From: Bryobacterales bacterium
Lineage (GTDB): Bacteria > Acidobacteriota > Terriglobia > Bryobacterales > Bryobacteraceae
DNA: 64,000 bases
NCBI GenBank assembly: GCA_016789905.1
Contig: JAEUQC010000166.1
Coordinates: forward strand, 1 to 64,000
Direction: 5' to 3'
Shown here: piece after piece, positions 50,771-59,899 of the stretch
How positions within the stretch are numbered: position 1 is the stretch's first letter
How the letters are laid out: every line of letters starts with the position of its first letter
The notes under the pieces: model-generated
Seen by the model: the letters and a program-made list of their open reading frames with translations, nothing else
Database searches by the model: none
What the model was told of the DNA's origin: nothing
Translations under genes and position numbers: made by a program

Positions 50771-51373
50771 TTACGGAGACACCAGCCCCTCCTTGATCGC
50801 GTGTTGCACCAGCTCCGCCGATGTCCGGACCCCCAGTTCGTCCATCATCGTGTATTTGTGCGTCTCCACCGTTCGTGCGGAGATCTCCAGAATCGCGCCG
50901 ATCTCCTTGGCAGATTTCCCTTCCGCCAGCAACTGCAGCACTTCCCGCTGCCGCGGCGTCAACTCCAGCGATCGCGGCATTTCCTCCACCGCCGGCGTCC
51001 GTAGTCCCGGAGAAACATAGGTCTTCCCGGCCAGCGCCCGCCGGATCGCCACCGTCAACTCCTCCGCCGCCGCATGTTTCAACACGTATCCCAGCGCGCC
51101 GGCCTGCAGTGCCCGCAGCAGATACGATGGCTCCGGATGCATGGTCAGAAAAACAAATTTTACCCCGGGCAACTGCCGGGCGGCCTCAATTCCGTTCAAT
51201 AGCGGCATGGAAATATCCGCCACCACCGCCTGCGGCTTCAGCTCCTTCACCAGCCGCACCAGTTCCCGTCCATCCGCCGCCGTGGCGACAATATCGAACT
51301 CCGCCGCCAGCAGCCCCCGCAACCCATCCAGAACGATTTTGTGATCGTCGGCCAGAATCAGACGCGGCTTCAT
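50771..51373 (-). CDS. NarL/LuxR-type response regulator
   Basis: 200 aa. Receiver domain with DD at 9-10 (LILADDHKIVLDGL), phospho-acceptor Asp at about 53 (VVADISMPLLNG), Thr in FLTMHPEPS and Lys in YVLKHAAAEE. C-terminal LuxR HTH LTPRQREVLQLLAEGKSAKE IGAILEISARTVETH in order. It receives phosphate from the kinase encoded just upstream, whose stop overlaps its ATG by 4 bases. Target genes are unknown. Confidence 0.94.
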   Translation of the reverse strand: MKPRLILADDHKIVLDGLRGLLAAEFDIVATAADGRELVRLVKELKPQAVVADISMPLLNGIEAARQLPGVKFVFLTMHPEPSYLLRALQAGALGYVLKHAAAEELTVAIRRALAGKTYVSPGLRTPAVEEMPRSLELTPRQREVLQLLAEGKSAKEIGAILEISARTVETHKYTMMDELGVRTSAELVQHAIKEGLVSP

Positions 51374-53499
51374 GCCTTCAGCCTCGCATGAATCCTGGTT
51401 CCTTTTCCGGGCGCGGTCTGGAGCGTCCAGTGCCCGCCCAGCAGCCGCACCCGCTCCTCCATGCTCGCCAGCCCCAGGCCCGGCGTACGGCCGCCGGCAT
51501 CGAACCCTTGTCCGTCGTCGGTGATTTCCAACTCATAGGGCCGCAGACGAACGGTCACCTGCTGCGCGTTGGCGTGCCTGGCGATATTGCGCAGCGCCTC
51601 CTGCAGAATCCGATATAGCGCCAGGTTCGCTTCCGGTTCGCCCGGCGGAATGGGACCCTCCACCAGAAACTCCACCGGCGGCCCGCCGCGTTCGAACGAG
51701 GCCCTGCATTCGGCCGCCATCGCCGCCTCCAGCCCCAGGTCGTCCAGCATGGCCGGGTGCAGGCGGCGCGATAGCGCGTGCAGGTCGTTGGCGAGTCCGG
51801 CCAATTGCTCCCGCGCCGCCTCATTGTGCTCGCGCCCGGCCGTAATCGCCGCCGCCGCCACGCGCTGGGAAAAGTCGTCGTGCAACTCCCGCGCAATCCG
51901 GCTTCGCTCCTCCTCCTGCGCCGCAATCAGACGGCCCGCCAGTCGCCGTAGTTCCGTTATGTCCTGCGCCGCGTACACCGTCGCGTCCTCTTCCCGCAGC
52001 GGCGCCGCCGTCATCAGCACCGGCACCTGCGTGCCGTCCACTCTTGTCAACTCCGCTTCCACCGCCGCCGTTCCGGCCGCCGGCAGCGCTACCACGCGCT
52101 CTGTCAACCGGCCCGGCTCGCACCCGAACAGCCGTTCCGCCGCCGGATTGGCCCGCAGCACCCGGCCGCCCTTGACCACGAATACCGCGTTCAACATGGT
52201 TCGCAGCACTTCGTCCACCGCCTCCTTGGACACCGTCGTCTGCTTCAGGTCTTCGGCCATCCGGTTGAACGCCGCCGCCAGTTCCCCAATTTCGTCCGTG
52301 CGTGTCACCGGCAGGCGCGCGTCGAAATCCCGCAACCCCAGCCGGCGCGCCCCTTCGGCCAGCGCCAGCACCGGCGCCGTCACTCCACGGCCCAGCCAGC
52401 GCGCAATGCCGAAAAACACCATCGCGATCAGCAGGCCAATGCCGGCGATCCGCCACTGCAACTGCGCCACGGGAGCCAGCGCTTCGTCCACACCGATTTC
52501 GGCCACCAACAGCCAATTCACTTCCGGCACCGCCAGCGGCCCCCAGGACCGCAGCCGCCGTCCATCGGCGGAGATAGCTGTCCCCGTTCCCGCCACCGGT
52601 TCCCCGCCCTGCCCGGCAAACCGCAAGCCGGAACGTAAGGCATTCCGCGCGTCTACCATGTAGGCTTGTCCGGTTTCGCCGAAGCCTTCCTCCCGCCAGT
52701 GCCCGTTGCCCGTCATCACGCGGTTCACTTCGTCCATCGAAATCTGAATCGCCAGCACGCCCACCTTTTCCCCGCTGCGCCAGACAGGCGCCGCCACAAA
52801 TGCCGCCTGCGCCTCGTGCGAAGGAATGTAAGGAGCGTAGTCTTCCAATACTGTCTTTTCCGGCTCCGGCAGCGCCATCGCCCGCCGGTGCGCTCGCGCC
52901 AGAGCGGTGTTTACATAGGGCGCCGCCGCCAGGTTCGCGCCCAGGTCCACTTCCTTGAACACCGTGTACAGCACCCGCCCTCCGGGGTCGATCAGAAAAA
53001 TATCGTAGAACCCGAATGCGCTCTGGTAGCGGTGCAAGGTGGGGTGGAACCGCGTATGCACCTTACCGTACGCGCCGGCGCCGGGCGCCACCAGCAACCG
53101 GTCCTTCGCGCCCACCGGGTGAGGGTTGGCCACTATGTAGTGGTATTGCAGCGCCAGAGCCTGCGGCTCCGTTGGCAGCCACTCTCCGCGCCGGGTGCCG
53201 GCCTCCGCCGGCGCTGTTAACGATGGCCAGGCCCGGTCCAACTCCTCCAGTGCCGTAATCGCCGATTCGTCGGTCGCCAGCGCCAGCACGTGGCTGCTGA
53301 CGTCCTGGAAGTACCGCTCAATCTGGCGCGCCCGCGTCTGCCGGATCACTGTCAACCGGTCAAGCGTCGCCTGCCGCAACGCCGCCGCAGCCCCATACCC
53401 GGCTTCCCATCCCGTGATGGTAATGGCCAGCGCCGCCAAGCCCACAAACGCCGCTTGCAGCTTGGTGCGGTAGGAGCGGAACGGAGCCAGGAATCGCAC
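51370..53499 (-). CDS. Membrane sensor histidine kinase (Cache, HAMP, PAS, HisKA_3)
   Basis: 709 aa, GTG start. Helix 1 at about 14-34, an extracellular double-Cache-like domain (about 40-330: SAFGFYDIFLIDPGGRVLYT, VGVLAIQISMDEVNRVM), helix 2 (IAGIGLLIAMVFFGIARWLG), HAMP (APVLALAEGARRLG), PAS (MLNAVFVVKGGRVLRANPAA). HisKA_3 follows with the phospho-His in RIARELHDDFSQRV. HATPase N box EALRNIARHA and G boxes DDGQGFDAG, GLGLASMEER. A small extracellular ligand is sensed; its identity is unknown. TACGAT lies 8 nt before the GTG. Confidence 0.93.
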   Translation of the reverse strand: MRFLAPFRSYRTKLQAAFVGLAALAITITGWEAGYGAAAALRQATLDRLTVIRQTRARQIERYFQDVSSHVLALATDESAITALEELDRAWPSLTAPAEAGTRRGEWLPTEPQALALQYHYIVANPHPVGAKDRLLVAPGAGAYGKVHTRFHPTLHRYQSAFGFYDIFLIDPGGRVLYTVFKEVDLGANLAAAPYVNTALARAHRRAMALPEPEKTVLEDYAPYIPSHEAQAAFVAAPVWRSGEKVGVLAIQISMDEVNRVMTGNGHWREEGFGETGQAYMVDARNALRSGLRFAGQGGEPVAGTGTAISADGRRLRSWGPLAVPEVNWLLVAEIGVDEALAPVAQLQWRIAGIGLLIAMVFFGIARWLGRGVTAPVLALAEGARRLGLRDFDARLPVTRTDEIGELAAAFNRMAEDLKQTTVSKEAVDEVLRTMLNAVFVVKGGRVLRANPAAERLFGCEPGRLTERVVALPAAGTAAVEAELTRVDGTQVPVLMTAAPLREEDATVYAAQDITELRRLAGRLIAAQEEERSRIARELHDDFSQRVAAAAITAGREHNEAAREQLAGLANDLHALSRRLHPAMLDDLGLEAAMAAECRASFERGGPPVEFLVEGPIPPGEPEANLALYRILQEALRNIARHANAQQVTVRLRPYELEITDDGQGFDAGGRTPGLGLASMEERVRLLGGHWTLQTAPGKGTRIHARLKA

Positions 53500-53507
53500 G
53501 CTCCCTC

Positions 53508-53513
53508 ATCGTA
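53508..53513 (-). promoter_or_regulatory. -10-like TACGAT, 8 nt before the histidine-kinase GTG
   Basis: Minus-strand TACGAT followed by GAGGGAGC and the GTG at 53499. The GAGGGAG could alternatively serve as a ribosome site on a longer transcript. Confidence 0.35.
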
Positions 53514-53554
53514 ACGCCGCTAGGGCCGTATCTCCACCGCCGCTGGATTTACGG

Positions 53555-53560
53555 TCTAAT
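53555..53560 (+). promoter_or_regulatory. -10-like TCTAAT, 6 nt before the MocA gene
   Basis: TCTAAT matches TATAAT at five of six positions, followed by GAGACG and the ATG at 53567. No Shine-Dalgarno of useful spacing. Confidence 0.35.
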
Positions 53561-53566
53561 GAGACG

Positions 53567-54490
53567 ATGATTCACTGGCTGGTAGCGGGCGTCGGCGATA
53601 TCGCCATTAAACGGGTTATCCCGGCAATCCTCAGCGAACCCCGCTCGCGGCTCGCCGCCGTTGTCACTTCTCAACCTTCCAAGGCCGCTTCCTATGGAGT
53701 ACCGGGCTACGCAACGTTCGAAGAGGGTCTGGAGCATCCCGGCGTCAACGCCGTTTACGTCGCCACCCCGGTTGCCCTGCATCATCCTTCGGTGCTGGCC
53801 GCGCTCGCCCGCGGCAAACACGTGCTTTGCGAAAAACCCACCGCCCTGAATTTCACTCAGGCCACGGAGATGGCCGCCGCCGCGGCCGCCACGGACTTGG
53901 TCTGCGCCGTAGCTTACTACCGCCGCTGCTATCCCAAAGTGCTGGAAGCGAAACGCCTCATCGCCGCCGGCGCCATTGGCCAGCCCGTGTTGGCGGAACT
54001 GAATTGCCATGGCTGGGTGGACTTGCCCGGCGCCTCCTCCGTCTGGCGTTTCGACCCCGCCCTGGCCGGCGGCGGGCCGCTCTACGACATCGCCAGCCAC
54101 CGCATCGATCTGCTCCATTTCCTCTTCGGCCGCCCGCTGCAAGCCACCGGCCTGCGCTCCAATACGGTTCTCACTTATCCGGTTGAAGATAACGCCACCG
54201 TCCTCACCACCCACCCCGGCGGCGTCCGCGGTGTTGTCGACGTCCGCTGGCACAGCCGTGTCGATCGCGACGAATGCCGCGTCATTGGCACCGACGGCGC
54301 CCTGGAAATGGCGCCACTCAATGGCCCCCTTCTCCGCACTCCCGCCGGTGACCTCCAGCTCCCTCCCCACCCGAATTTACACTTTCCCCTGGTGGAGGAC
54401 TTCGTCAACGCCGTTTTGGATGGAAAATCGCCCGCCTGCCCTATCGCCGATGCGATTACCACCGATTGGGTGACGGAACAAATACGTTAA
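53567..54490 (+). CDS. Gfo/Idh/MocA-family NAD(P)-dependent oxidoreductase
   Basis: 307 aa. Dinucleotide fold WLVAGVGDIAIKRVIPAI, the family EKP motif (LCEKPTALNF, about residue 90), and the C-terminal dimer-domain signature GGGPLYDIASHRIDLLHFLF. Members oxidise or reduce sugars and inositols. No sugar-uptake gene is adjacent, so the substrate is unknown. The C-terminal part is slightly shorter than typical. It lies alone between the divergent histidine kinase and the Kgd gene. Confidence 0.92.
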   Translation: MIHWLVAGVGDIAIKRVIPAILSEPRSRLAAVVTSQPSKAASYGVPGYATFEEGLEHPGVNAVYVATPVALHHPSVLAALARGKHVLCEKPTALNFTQATEMAAAAAATDLVCAVAYYRRCYPKVLEAKRLIAAGAIGQPVLAELNCHGWVDLPGASSVWRFDPALAGGGPLYDIASHRIDLLHFLFGRPLQATGLRSNTVLTYPVEDNATVLTTHPGGVRGVVDVRWHSRVDRDECRVIGTDGALEMAPLNGPLLRTPAGDLQLPPHPNLHFPLVEDFVNAVLDGKSPACPIADAITTDWVTEQIR

Positions 54491-54493
54491 GAT
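54466..54493 (+). promoter_or_regulatory. Candidate promoter for the Kgd gene
   Basis: TTGGGT (54466-54471), 16-base spacer, TAAGAT (54488-54493), overlapping the end of the MocA gene. It would give a leader of about 70 nt before the ATG at 54569. Moderate consensus only. Confidence 0.3.
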
Positions 54494-54568
54494 GAATAAG
54501 GGAAGCCGCGTCCTTCGTGCGCCTTCTCGCGTCTGCACTCCCCCTCACCCATAAAGACACCCATTCCC

Positions 54569-57500
54569 ATGTCGGACAGCACCAAGATCGACGTAAATAG
54601 TTGGCTGGAAGAAGAACTGTACCAGCAGTACCTGAGCAATCACTCGTTTGTGGACTCATCCTGGCAGACTGAATTTGCCGCCTCGGCTCCGGCCAATGGC
54701 GCGGAGGCTAAATCGACGCCCGCGCCGGCTCCGCCCTCCCCTGTCGCGCCGGCTCCCGCGCCCACTCCCGCTCCCGCCGCGGCCCCGGCTACGCCTCCGC
54801 CCGCCGCTCCCGCGCCCGTTGCGCCCCAGCCCCAAAATCAACAAGTGACCAAAACAGAAACCACCGTTCAGACCAGCCACCCCCCCTCGAAGGATGTAGA
54901 CTCTTCCGAGCAACTGGTCCCCCTGCGCGGCACCGCCGCTCGTATTGCGGAGAATATGATTCTGTCGCTGCAGGTGCCCACCGCCACCAGCCAGCGTTCC
55001 ATTCCCGTCAAGGTTATCGACGAGAACCGCCGGATCATCAATCAGCACCGCACCCTCCTCGGCCTGTCCAAAATCTCCTATACCCACCTCATCGGCTGGG
55101 CCATCGTCAAGTCGCTCGAATCCAACCCTTCGCTTAACTCTTCCTATACCGAAAACAATGGCGAGGCGTTCAAAGTGGTCCGTGGCCATGTCAACCTCGG
55201 CCTCGCGATTGATCTGCCCTCCCGCGATGGCGGCCGTTCGCTTGTCGTCCCCAGCATCAAGAACGCTGGCTCGCTCAATTTCAGTGATTTTCTCAAGGCC
55301 TACGACGACCTTATCGCCCGCGGCCGCAAGGGCAAACTGACGCTGCCGGACTTCCAGGGCACCACGCTTTCGCTCACCAACCCGGGCACCATCGGCACCG
55401 TCGGTTCCATTCCGCGCCTGATGCCCGGCCAGGGCTGCATCATCGCCACAGGCGCCATGGACTTCCCGGCGGAATATATGGGCGTCGCACCGGAAATGCG
55501 TGCCATGCTTGGCATTGGGAAGGTGATGACCGTCACCTGCACCTACGATCACCGCATTATCCAGGGTGCCGAAAGCGGCATGTTCCTGGCCAAACTGCAG
55601 GGTCTGCTGCAAGGCGAAGACAATTTCTACGACACCATTTTCACCGACCTGCGGATGCCGCATAAGCCGGTGAAGTGGGAGGCCGATCGCGCCGTCGCGC
55701 CCCGCCAAACGGCAATGCGCCAAGTGGAGGTAAGCAAAGAGTCGGCAATCCTCCAGTTGATCAATGCCTACCGGATGCGCGGGCATCTCATTGCTGACCT
55801 GGATCCGCTCGGCTCGGAATCGCATTATCATCCCGAACTCGACCCCGCCCATTACGGCCTCACCATTTGGGACTTGGATCGCGAGTTTGTCACCGGATCG
55901 CTTGGCCAGGCCGTGGGCGAAGGCGCCGCGCACATGGTGCTCACGCTGCGCGAAATCCTGGAGACCCTTCGTCAAACCTACTGCGGCAAAGTGGGCGCGG
56001 AGTATATGTACATCCAGTCGCCGGAGCAGAAAACCTGGCTCCAGCAGCGGATGGAAACCACTGCGGCCTCCATCGTCACCGCCGACCGTTTGCGCATTCT
56101 GGAACGTCTCCACGAAGCCGAAGGCTTTGAGTCTTTCCTGGGAACACGCTTCGTCGGCACCAAGCGCTTCGGTCTGGAAGGCGGCGAATCGGCCATTGCC
56201 ATCTGCGACGAGATCTGCGAACGCGCCGCCGACGCGGCGGTGCACGAAATCGTGATTGGCATGGCCCACCGCGGCCGCCTGAACGTTCTCACCAACATCA
56301 TCGGCAAAAAGCCGGAGCAGATTCTTTCGGAATTTGAAGGCAACCCCGCCGAGGGCTCCACGCAGGGTTCTGGTGATGTGAAGTATCACCTTGGCGCCAC
56401 CGGTGTTCGCCGTGCGGCTTCGGCGCGGGAGATCGTCGTCAGCCTCGCTCCCAATCCGTCTCACCTGGAAGCGGTCAATCCTGTGGTGGAGGGCATCGTC
56501 CGCCCGAAGCAGGACCGCCTGGGCGACACAAAACGCGAACGCGTCATTCCGTTGCTCATCCATGGGGACGCGGCCTTCGCCGGCCAGGGCGTGGTCATGG
56601 AAACGCTGAACATGTCGCAGCTCGATGGCTACACTACCGGCGGCACTATTCATCTGGTCATCAATAATCAGATCGGCTTCACCACCCGGCCCGACGATAG
56701 CCGCAGCTCCATCTACGCCACCGATATCGCCCGCGCCGTGGACGCTCCCGTTTTCCATGTGAATGGTGACGACCCGGAAGCCTGCGCCCACGTCGCCCGC
56801 GTCGCCTTTGAGTTCCGCCAGCGCTTCAAGAAGGATGTCGTCATCGACATGATCTGCTACCGCCGGCACGGTCACAATGAAGCGGACGATCCCAGCTACA
56901 CCCAGCCCATCATGTACCGCAAGATCAAGGCGCACCCGAGTGTGGCGTCCATCTACTCTGACCGGCTGGTGCGGGAAAAGATCGTCACCCAGGAAGATGT
57001 CGACCGCATCCGCAAGGCTATTAACCAGCGCCTATCCGATGCCCACGCCCGCGCCCAGCAGAGTGCCCAGCAGTTGGAGTATCAGGAACTGGCCATCGTC
57101 GACGAACAGGCCGTGCGCCGGGAGATCCCGCATACCGCGTCGGATCTCGCCACCATGCAACGCGTCGTCTACGGCTCCACGGCGTTTCCAGAGGACTTCC
57201 ACGTCCACCCCAAACTGAAGAAGTTCCTCGATTCGCGGCTTCAGATTCTGGAAGGCGGCACGCTCGATTGGGCCGCCGCCGAAGCCATGGCGTTCGGCAG
57301 TCTGGTGATGGAGGGCACGCCCGTTCGCCTCTCCGGCCAGGATTGCGGCCGAGGCACCTTCAGCCAGCGCCATCTCGTCTTCCACGATTCCGAAACCGGC
57401 GAGCCCTACATTCCCATGCAGCACCTGGCTCCTAATCAGGCCAAGTTCGAAGTGTGGGATTCCTCGCTCAGCGAATACGCCGTGATGGGCTTTGAGTTCG

Positions 57501-58357
57501 GCTACTCCGTGGCTGATCCGTTGAGCCTGGTGATGTGGGAAGGGCAGTTTGGCGATTTCGCCAACGGCGCCCAGATCATGATCGACCAGTTCATCTCCTG
57601 TTCCTACTCCAAGTGGGGCCAGCCCAGCGGCTTGGTGCTGCTGCTGCCCCATGGCCAGGAAGGGCAGGGGCCGGAACACAGCTCCGCCCGGCTGGAACGA
57701 TTCCTCACGCTCTGCGCCGAAGAAAATATGCAGGTGGTCAACCCCACCACGCCCGCACAGTATTTCCACCTGTTGCGCCGCCAAATGCACGGCGGCGAGG
57801 ATCGTCGCGGCACGCGCCGCCCGCTCATCGTCATGACGCCCAAGAGCCTGCTCCGCCACGTCAAGGCGACATCGGTGTTGAACGAACTCATCACCGGCGG
57901 CTTCCGCGAAATCATCGGCGACAGCAACCTGATGGCCGCCGATGAGGTCCGCCGCGTGCTTTTGACCAGCGGCAAAATCTACTACGAACTGGAAGCGTAC
58001 CGCGAAAAAATCGCGGCGCACAATGTCGCCATCGTCCGCGTCGAACAGTACTATCCGTTCCCGAAGGCGGAGCTGCAGGACGTGCTCATGCGCTATCCGG
58101 TCACCGCCGAAGTCTGCTGGGTGCAGGAAGAGCCCATGAATATGGGTGCATGGCGCTTTGTTCGCGAGCAAATTCAGCCCATGCTCGATCCGGCTCGCCG
58201 TTCGCTGCGCTACATCGGCCGCGCCGAAGCCGCCAGCCCGGCCCCCGGTTCGCTTAAGCGCCACCAGTCCGAACAGGCGGAAATCCTCGCCGAATCGTTC
58301 AGCAACGATCCTACTCCGCGCGCCAAGACGCGCCTCGTGGTTCGCCGCAAGCGGTAA
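54569..58357 (+). CDS. kgd: Kgd-type multifunctional 2-oxoglutarate decarboxylase/dehydrogenase E1 with E2 catalytic domain
   Basis: 1262 aa. Residues 1-40 are the E1 N-terminal segment (SWLEEELYQQYLSNHSFVDS). A Pro/Ala linker spans about 48-95, then a 2-oxoacid acyltransferase catalytic domain (about 110-370) with the active-site motif DHRII. E1 follows to the C-terminus: LGTRFVGTKRFGLEGGES, AHRGRLNVL, TPP site GDAAFAGQGVVMETLNMSQL, LLPHGQEGQGPEHSSARLER. It has no lipoyl domain, as in mycobacterial Kgd and corynebacterial OdhA, so it must use another lipoyl protein to make succinyl-CoA or release succinic semialdehyde. A TCA-cycle enzyme. Confidence 0.95.
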   Translation: MSDSTKIDVNSWLEEELYQQYLSNHSFVDSSWQTEFAASAPANGAEAKSTPAPAPPSPVAPAPAPTPAPAAAPATPPPAAPAPVAPQPQNQQVTKTETTVQTSHPPSKDVDSSEQLVPLRGTAARIAENMILSLQVPTATSQRSIPVKVIDENRRIINQHRTLLGLSKISYTHLIGWAIVKSLESNPSLNSSYTENNGEAFKVVRGHVNLGLAIDLPSRDGGRSLVVPSIKNAGSLNFSDFLKAYDDLIARGRKGKLTLPDFQGTTLSLTNPGTIGTVGSIPRLMPGQGCIIATGAMDFPAEYMGVAPEMRAMLGIGKVMTVTCTYDHRIIQGAESGMFLAKLQGLLQGEDNFYDTIFTDLRMPHKPVKWEADRAVAPRQTAMRQVEVSKESAILQLINAYRMRGHLIADLDPLGSESHYHPELDPAHYGLTIWDLDREFVTGSLGQAVGEGAAHMVLTLREILETLRQTYCGKVGAEYMYIQSPEQKTWLQQRMETTAASIVTADRLRILERLHEAEGFESFLGTRFVGTKRFGLEGGESAIAICDEICERAADAAVHEIVIGMAHRGRLNVLTNIIGKKPEQILSEFEGNPAEGSTQGSGDVKYHLGATGVRRAASAREIVVSLAPNPSHLEAVNPVVEGIVRPKQDRLGDTKRERVIPLLIHGDAAFAGQGVVMETLNMSQLDGYTTGGTIHLVINNQIGFTTRPDDSRSSIYATDIARAVDAPVFHVNGDDPEACAHVARVAFEFRQRFKKDVVIDMICYRRHGHNEADDPSYTQPIMYRKIKAHPSVASIYSDRLVREKIVTQEDVDRIRKAINQRLSDAHARAQQSAQQLEYQELAIVDEQAVRREIPHTASDLATMQRVVYGSTAFPEDFHVHPKLKKFLDSRLQILEGGTLDWAAAEAMAFGSLVMEGTPVRLSGQDCGRGTFSQRHLVFHDSETGEPYIPMQHLAPNQAKFEVWDSSLSEYAVMGFEFGYSVADPLSLVMWEGQFGDFANGAQIMIDQFISCSYSKWGQPSGLVLLLPHGQEGQGPEHSSARLERFLTLCAEENMQVVNPTTPAQYFHLLRRQMHGGEDRRGTRRPLIVMTPKSLLRHVKATSVLNELITGGFREIIGDSNLMAADEVRRVLLTSGKIYYELEAYREKIAAHNVAIVRVEQYYPFPKAELQDVLMRYPVTAEVCWVQEEPMNMGAWRFVREQIQPMLDPARRSLRYIGRAEAASPAPGSLKRHQSEQAEILAESFSNDPTPRAKTRLVVRRKR

Positions 58358-58363
58358 TAAAAC

Positions 58364-58392
58364 AAAAGGGGGACGCGCCGCGTCCCCCTTTT
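58364..58392. terminator. Bidirectional rho-independent terminator
   Basis: Arms AAAAGGGGGACGC (58364-58376) and GCGTCCCCCTTTT (58380-58392) with a 3-base loop; A-run and T-run flank both sides, so it works in either direction. It starts 7 bases after the Kgd stop and ends 20 bases before the convergent blaR1 stop at 58412. Confidence 0.93.
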
Positions 58393-58411
58393 GTCTAGCT
58401 TAGGTTCGTTC

Positions 58412-59899
58412 TTACTTCGATAGCGTGTAGTTCACGTCCACCGCGGTCTGGATCTCCACCGGACTGCCGTTCAGCAGCGTCGGCGACCACTTCCATTGGT
58501 TCACCGCCTCCATCGCTGAACGCGCCAGTTCCGGCGATGGCGCCATCAGCAGCGTCAACCCAAGGATGTCCCCCTCTTTTCCGATCACCGCCTGCATCCG
58601 CACCGTCCCCTGCACCCCGGCCGCCTTCGCCTCCGGCGGATATACAGGCCGGACTTTCGTCACCAGTTTCGCCGCCTGCACGTTGCCCGAAACCCGGATC
58701 CGTTGCGGCGCGCCCGCCGCTTCCGCCGCCGCGCCGGACTTGCCGCCGTCCACGTTGACGGTTTCCGAAATCCGCCCCAGGCTCAGGTATAGGTCCGCCC
58801 GCGCCGTTGTCCCGGCCTCTATCTTTCTGCCCGCTATCTGCAAGCGCGCATATCCGGGCTTCAACACCTCAATCGAATACACTCCGTCCGGCACGCCGGT
58901 CACCGTATAAGCTCCGTCGGCGCCAGTCTCAAACGTGTAGTCCGACACGCCTTTCAACACCACCTTCGCGCCCGGAATCACGCCCACCACATCCCGCACC
59001 GCGCCTTTCATCTGCACACCGGCATCCTGCCAGGCCACCAGGGGGGAAACGGTCAGCATCCCCGCCACCAGCGCGCCCGCCACACTCAACACGGAAGCCG
59101 CGCCCCGCCGCCGTGTGCCGTCCAGCACCGCCAGCAGCCGCCCCTCCAGCTCCCGCGGCTTGGCCATCGCCATCACCGCCGCCGGCGTCGCGTGGCCCGA
59201 AGCCTCCCGCGCCACCGCCACCAGCCCTGTCGCATACTGTTCCGAAGAACATCCCGTTAATACCTGATCGTCGCAAGCCATTTCACTTTCCTTTCTCTGT
59301 TGCGCCGCGGCCCACCAGGCCAACGGATGAAACCAATACAAGCAACAGGCAAGCGTTCCCGCCAGCCGCCACCAAAGATCCCGCCGGCGCACATGCGCCA
59401 GCTCATGTTCCAGCACAATCTCCAACTGTTCTTCCGGCCACCCCGCCGCCGCCGCCGGCAACAGAATCACCGGCCCCGCCGCCACCGCAGGCATCTTCAA
59501 ACCCGCGCATGTCCGCACCGCCACGCCCCGGTAGGTCGAATGCTCCGTTGACGATGCCACCATGCCCGTCACCCGCACAAATCCCAGCAGCCACCACCCC
59601 GCCACTCCAGCCAGTCCTGCCATCCAGCCCCATCGTGCCAGCCCCGCCCAGTCCACTCTCTGGCCATCCTCCGGCCCCACTGTGATCGTGATTCGCTGCA
59701 CCTCCAGCACCGGCCCGCTTAGCACCGTTACCGGCGGCTCATACCGCAGCAGCACCGGCAGCAGCAGCGATAGCAACAGCGCCACCGTCCACACCGCGTG
59801 CCGCTCCCCGGCGGACCATCTCCTGCCCGCCACTCGCGTCGCCAGCCCGGCCGCCAGCAGCAGCCCGCTCATTCCCATCAATACTCGTAGTGCCAGCAT
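58412..59899 (-). CDS. blaR1: BlaR1/M56 metallopeptidase with carboxypeptidase-like and TonB_C domains
   Basis: 495 aa. N-terminal helices (MLALRVLMGMSGLLLAAGLA), then the M56 protease with zinc motif HELAH in VLEHELAHVRRRDLWW and a helix after it (VLSVAGALVAGMLTV). In place of the penicillin-binding sensor there is a CarboxypepD_reg-like domain (residues about 295-375: MKGAVRDVVGVIPGAKVVLK) and a TonB C-terminal domain (KVRPVYPPEAKAAGVQGTVR ... WKWSPTLLNGSPVEI). It is expected to sense an envelope signal and cleave BlaI. Its ATG shares a base with the blaI stop (TAATG). Confidence 0.92.
   Translation of the reverse strand: MLALRVLMGMSGLLLAAGLATRVAGRRWSAGERHAVWTVALLLSLLLPVLLRYEPPVTVLSGPVLEVQRITITVGPEDGQRVDWAGLARWGWMAGLAGVAGWWLLGFVRVTGMVASSTEHSTYRGVAVRTCAGLKMPAVAAGPVILLPAAAAGWPEEQLEIVLEHELAHVRRRDLWWRLAGTLACCLYWFHPLAWWAAAQQRKESEMACDDQVLTGCSSEQYATGLVAVAREASGHATPAAVMAMAKPRELEGRLLAVLDGTRRRGAASVLSVAGALVAGMLTVSPLVAWQDAGVQMKGAVRDVVGVIPGAKVVLKGVSDYTFETGADGAYTVTGVPDGVYSIEVLKPGYARLQIAGRKIEAGTTARADLYLSLGRISETVNVDGGKSGAAAEAAGAPQRIRVSGNVQAAKLVTKVRPVYPPEAKAAGVQGTVRMQAVIGKEGDILGLTLLMAPSPELARSAMEAVNQWKWSPTLLNGSPVEIQTAVDVNYTLSK

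Noticed and set aside
54656..56935. 759-codon open frame opposite the Kgd gene
   Set aside because: Same reason: antisense shadow with no recognisable motif, ending in a Gly/Arg/Ser run mirroring the Pro/Ala linker.
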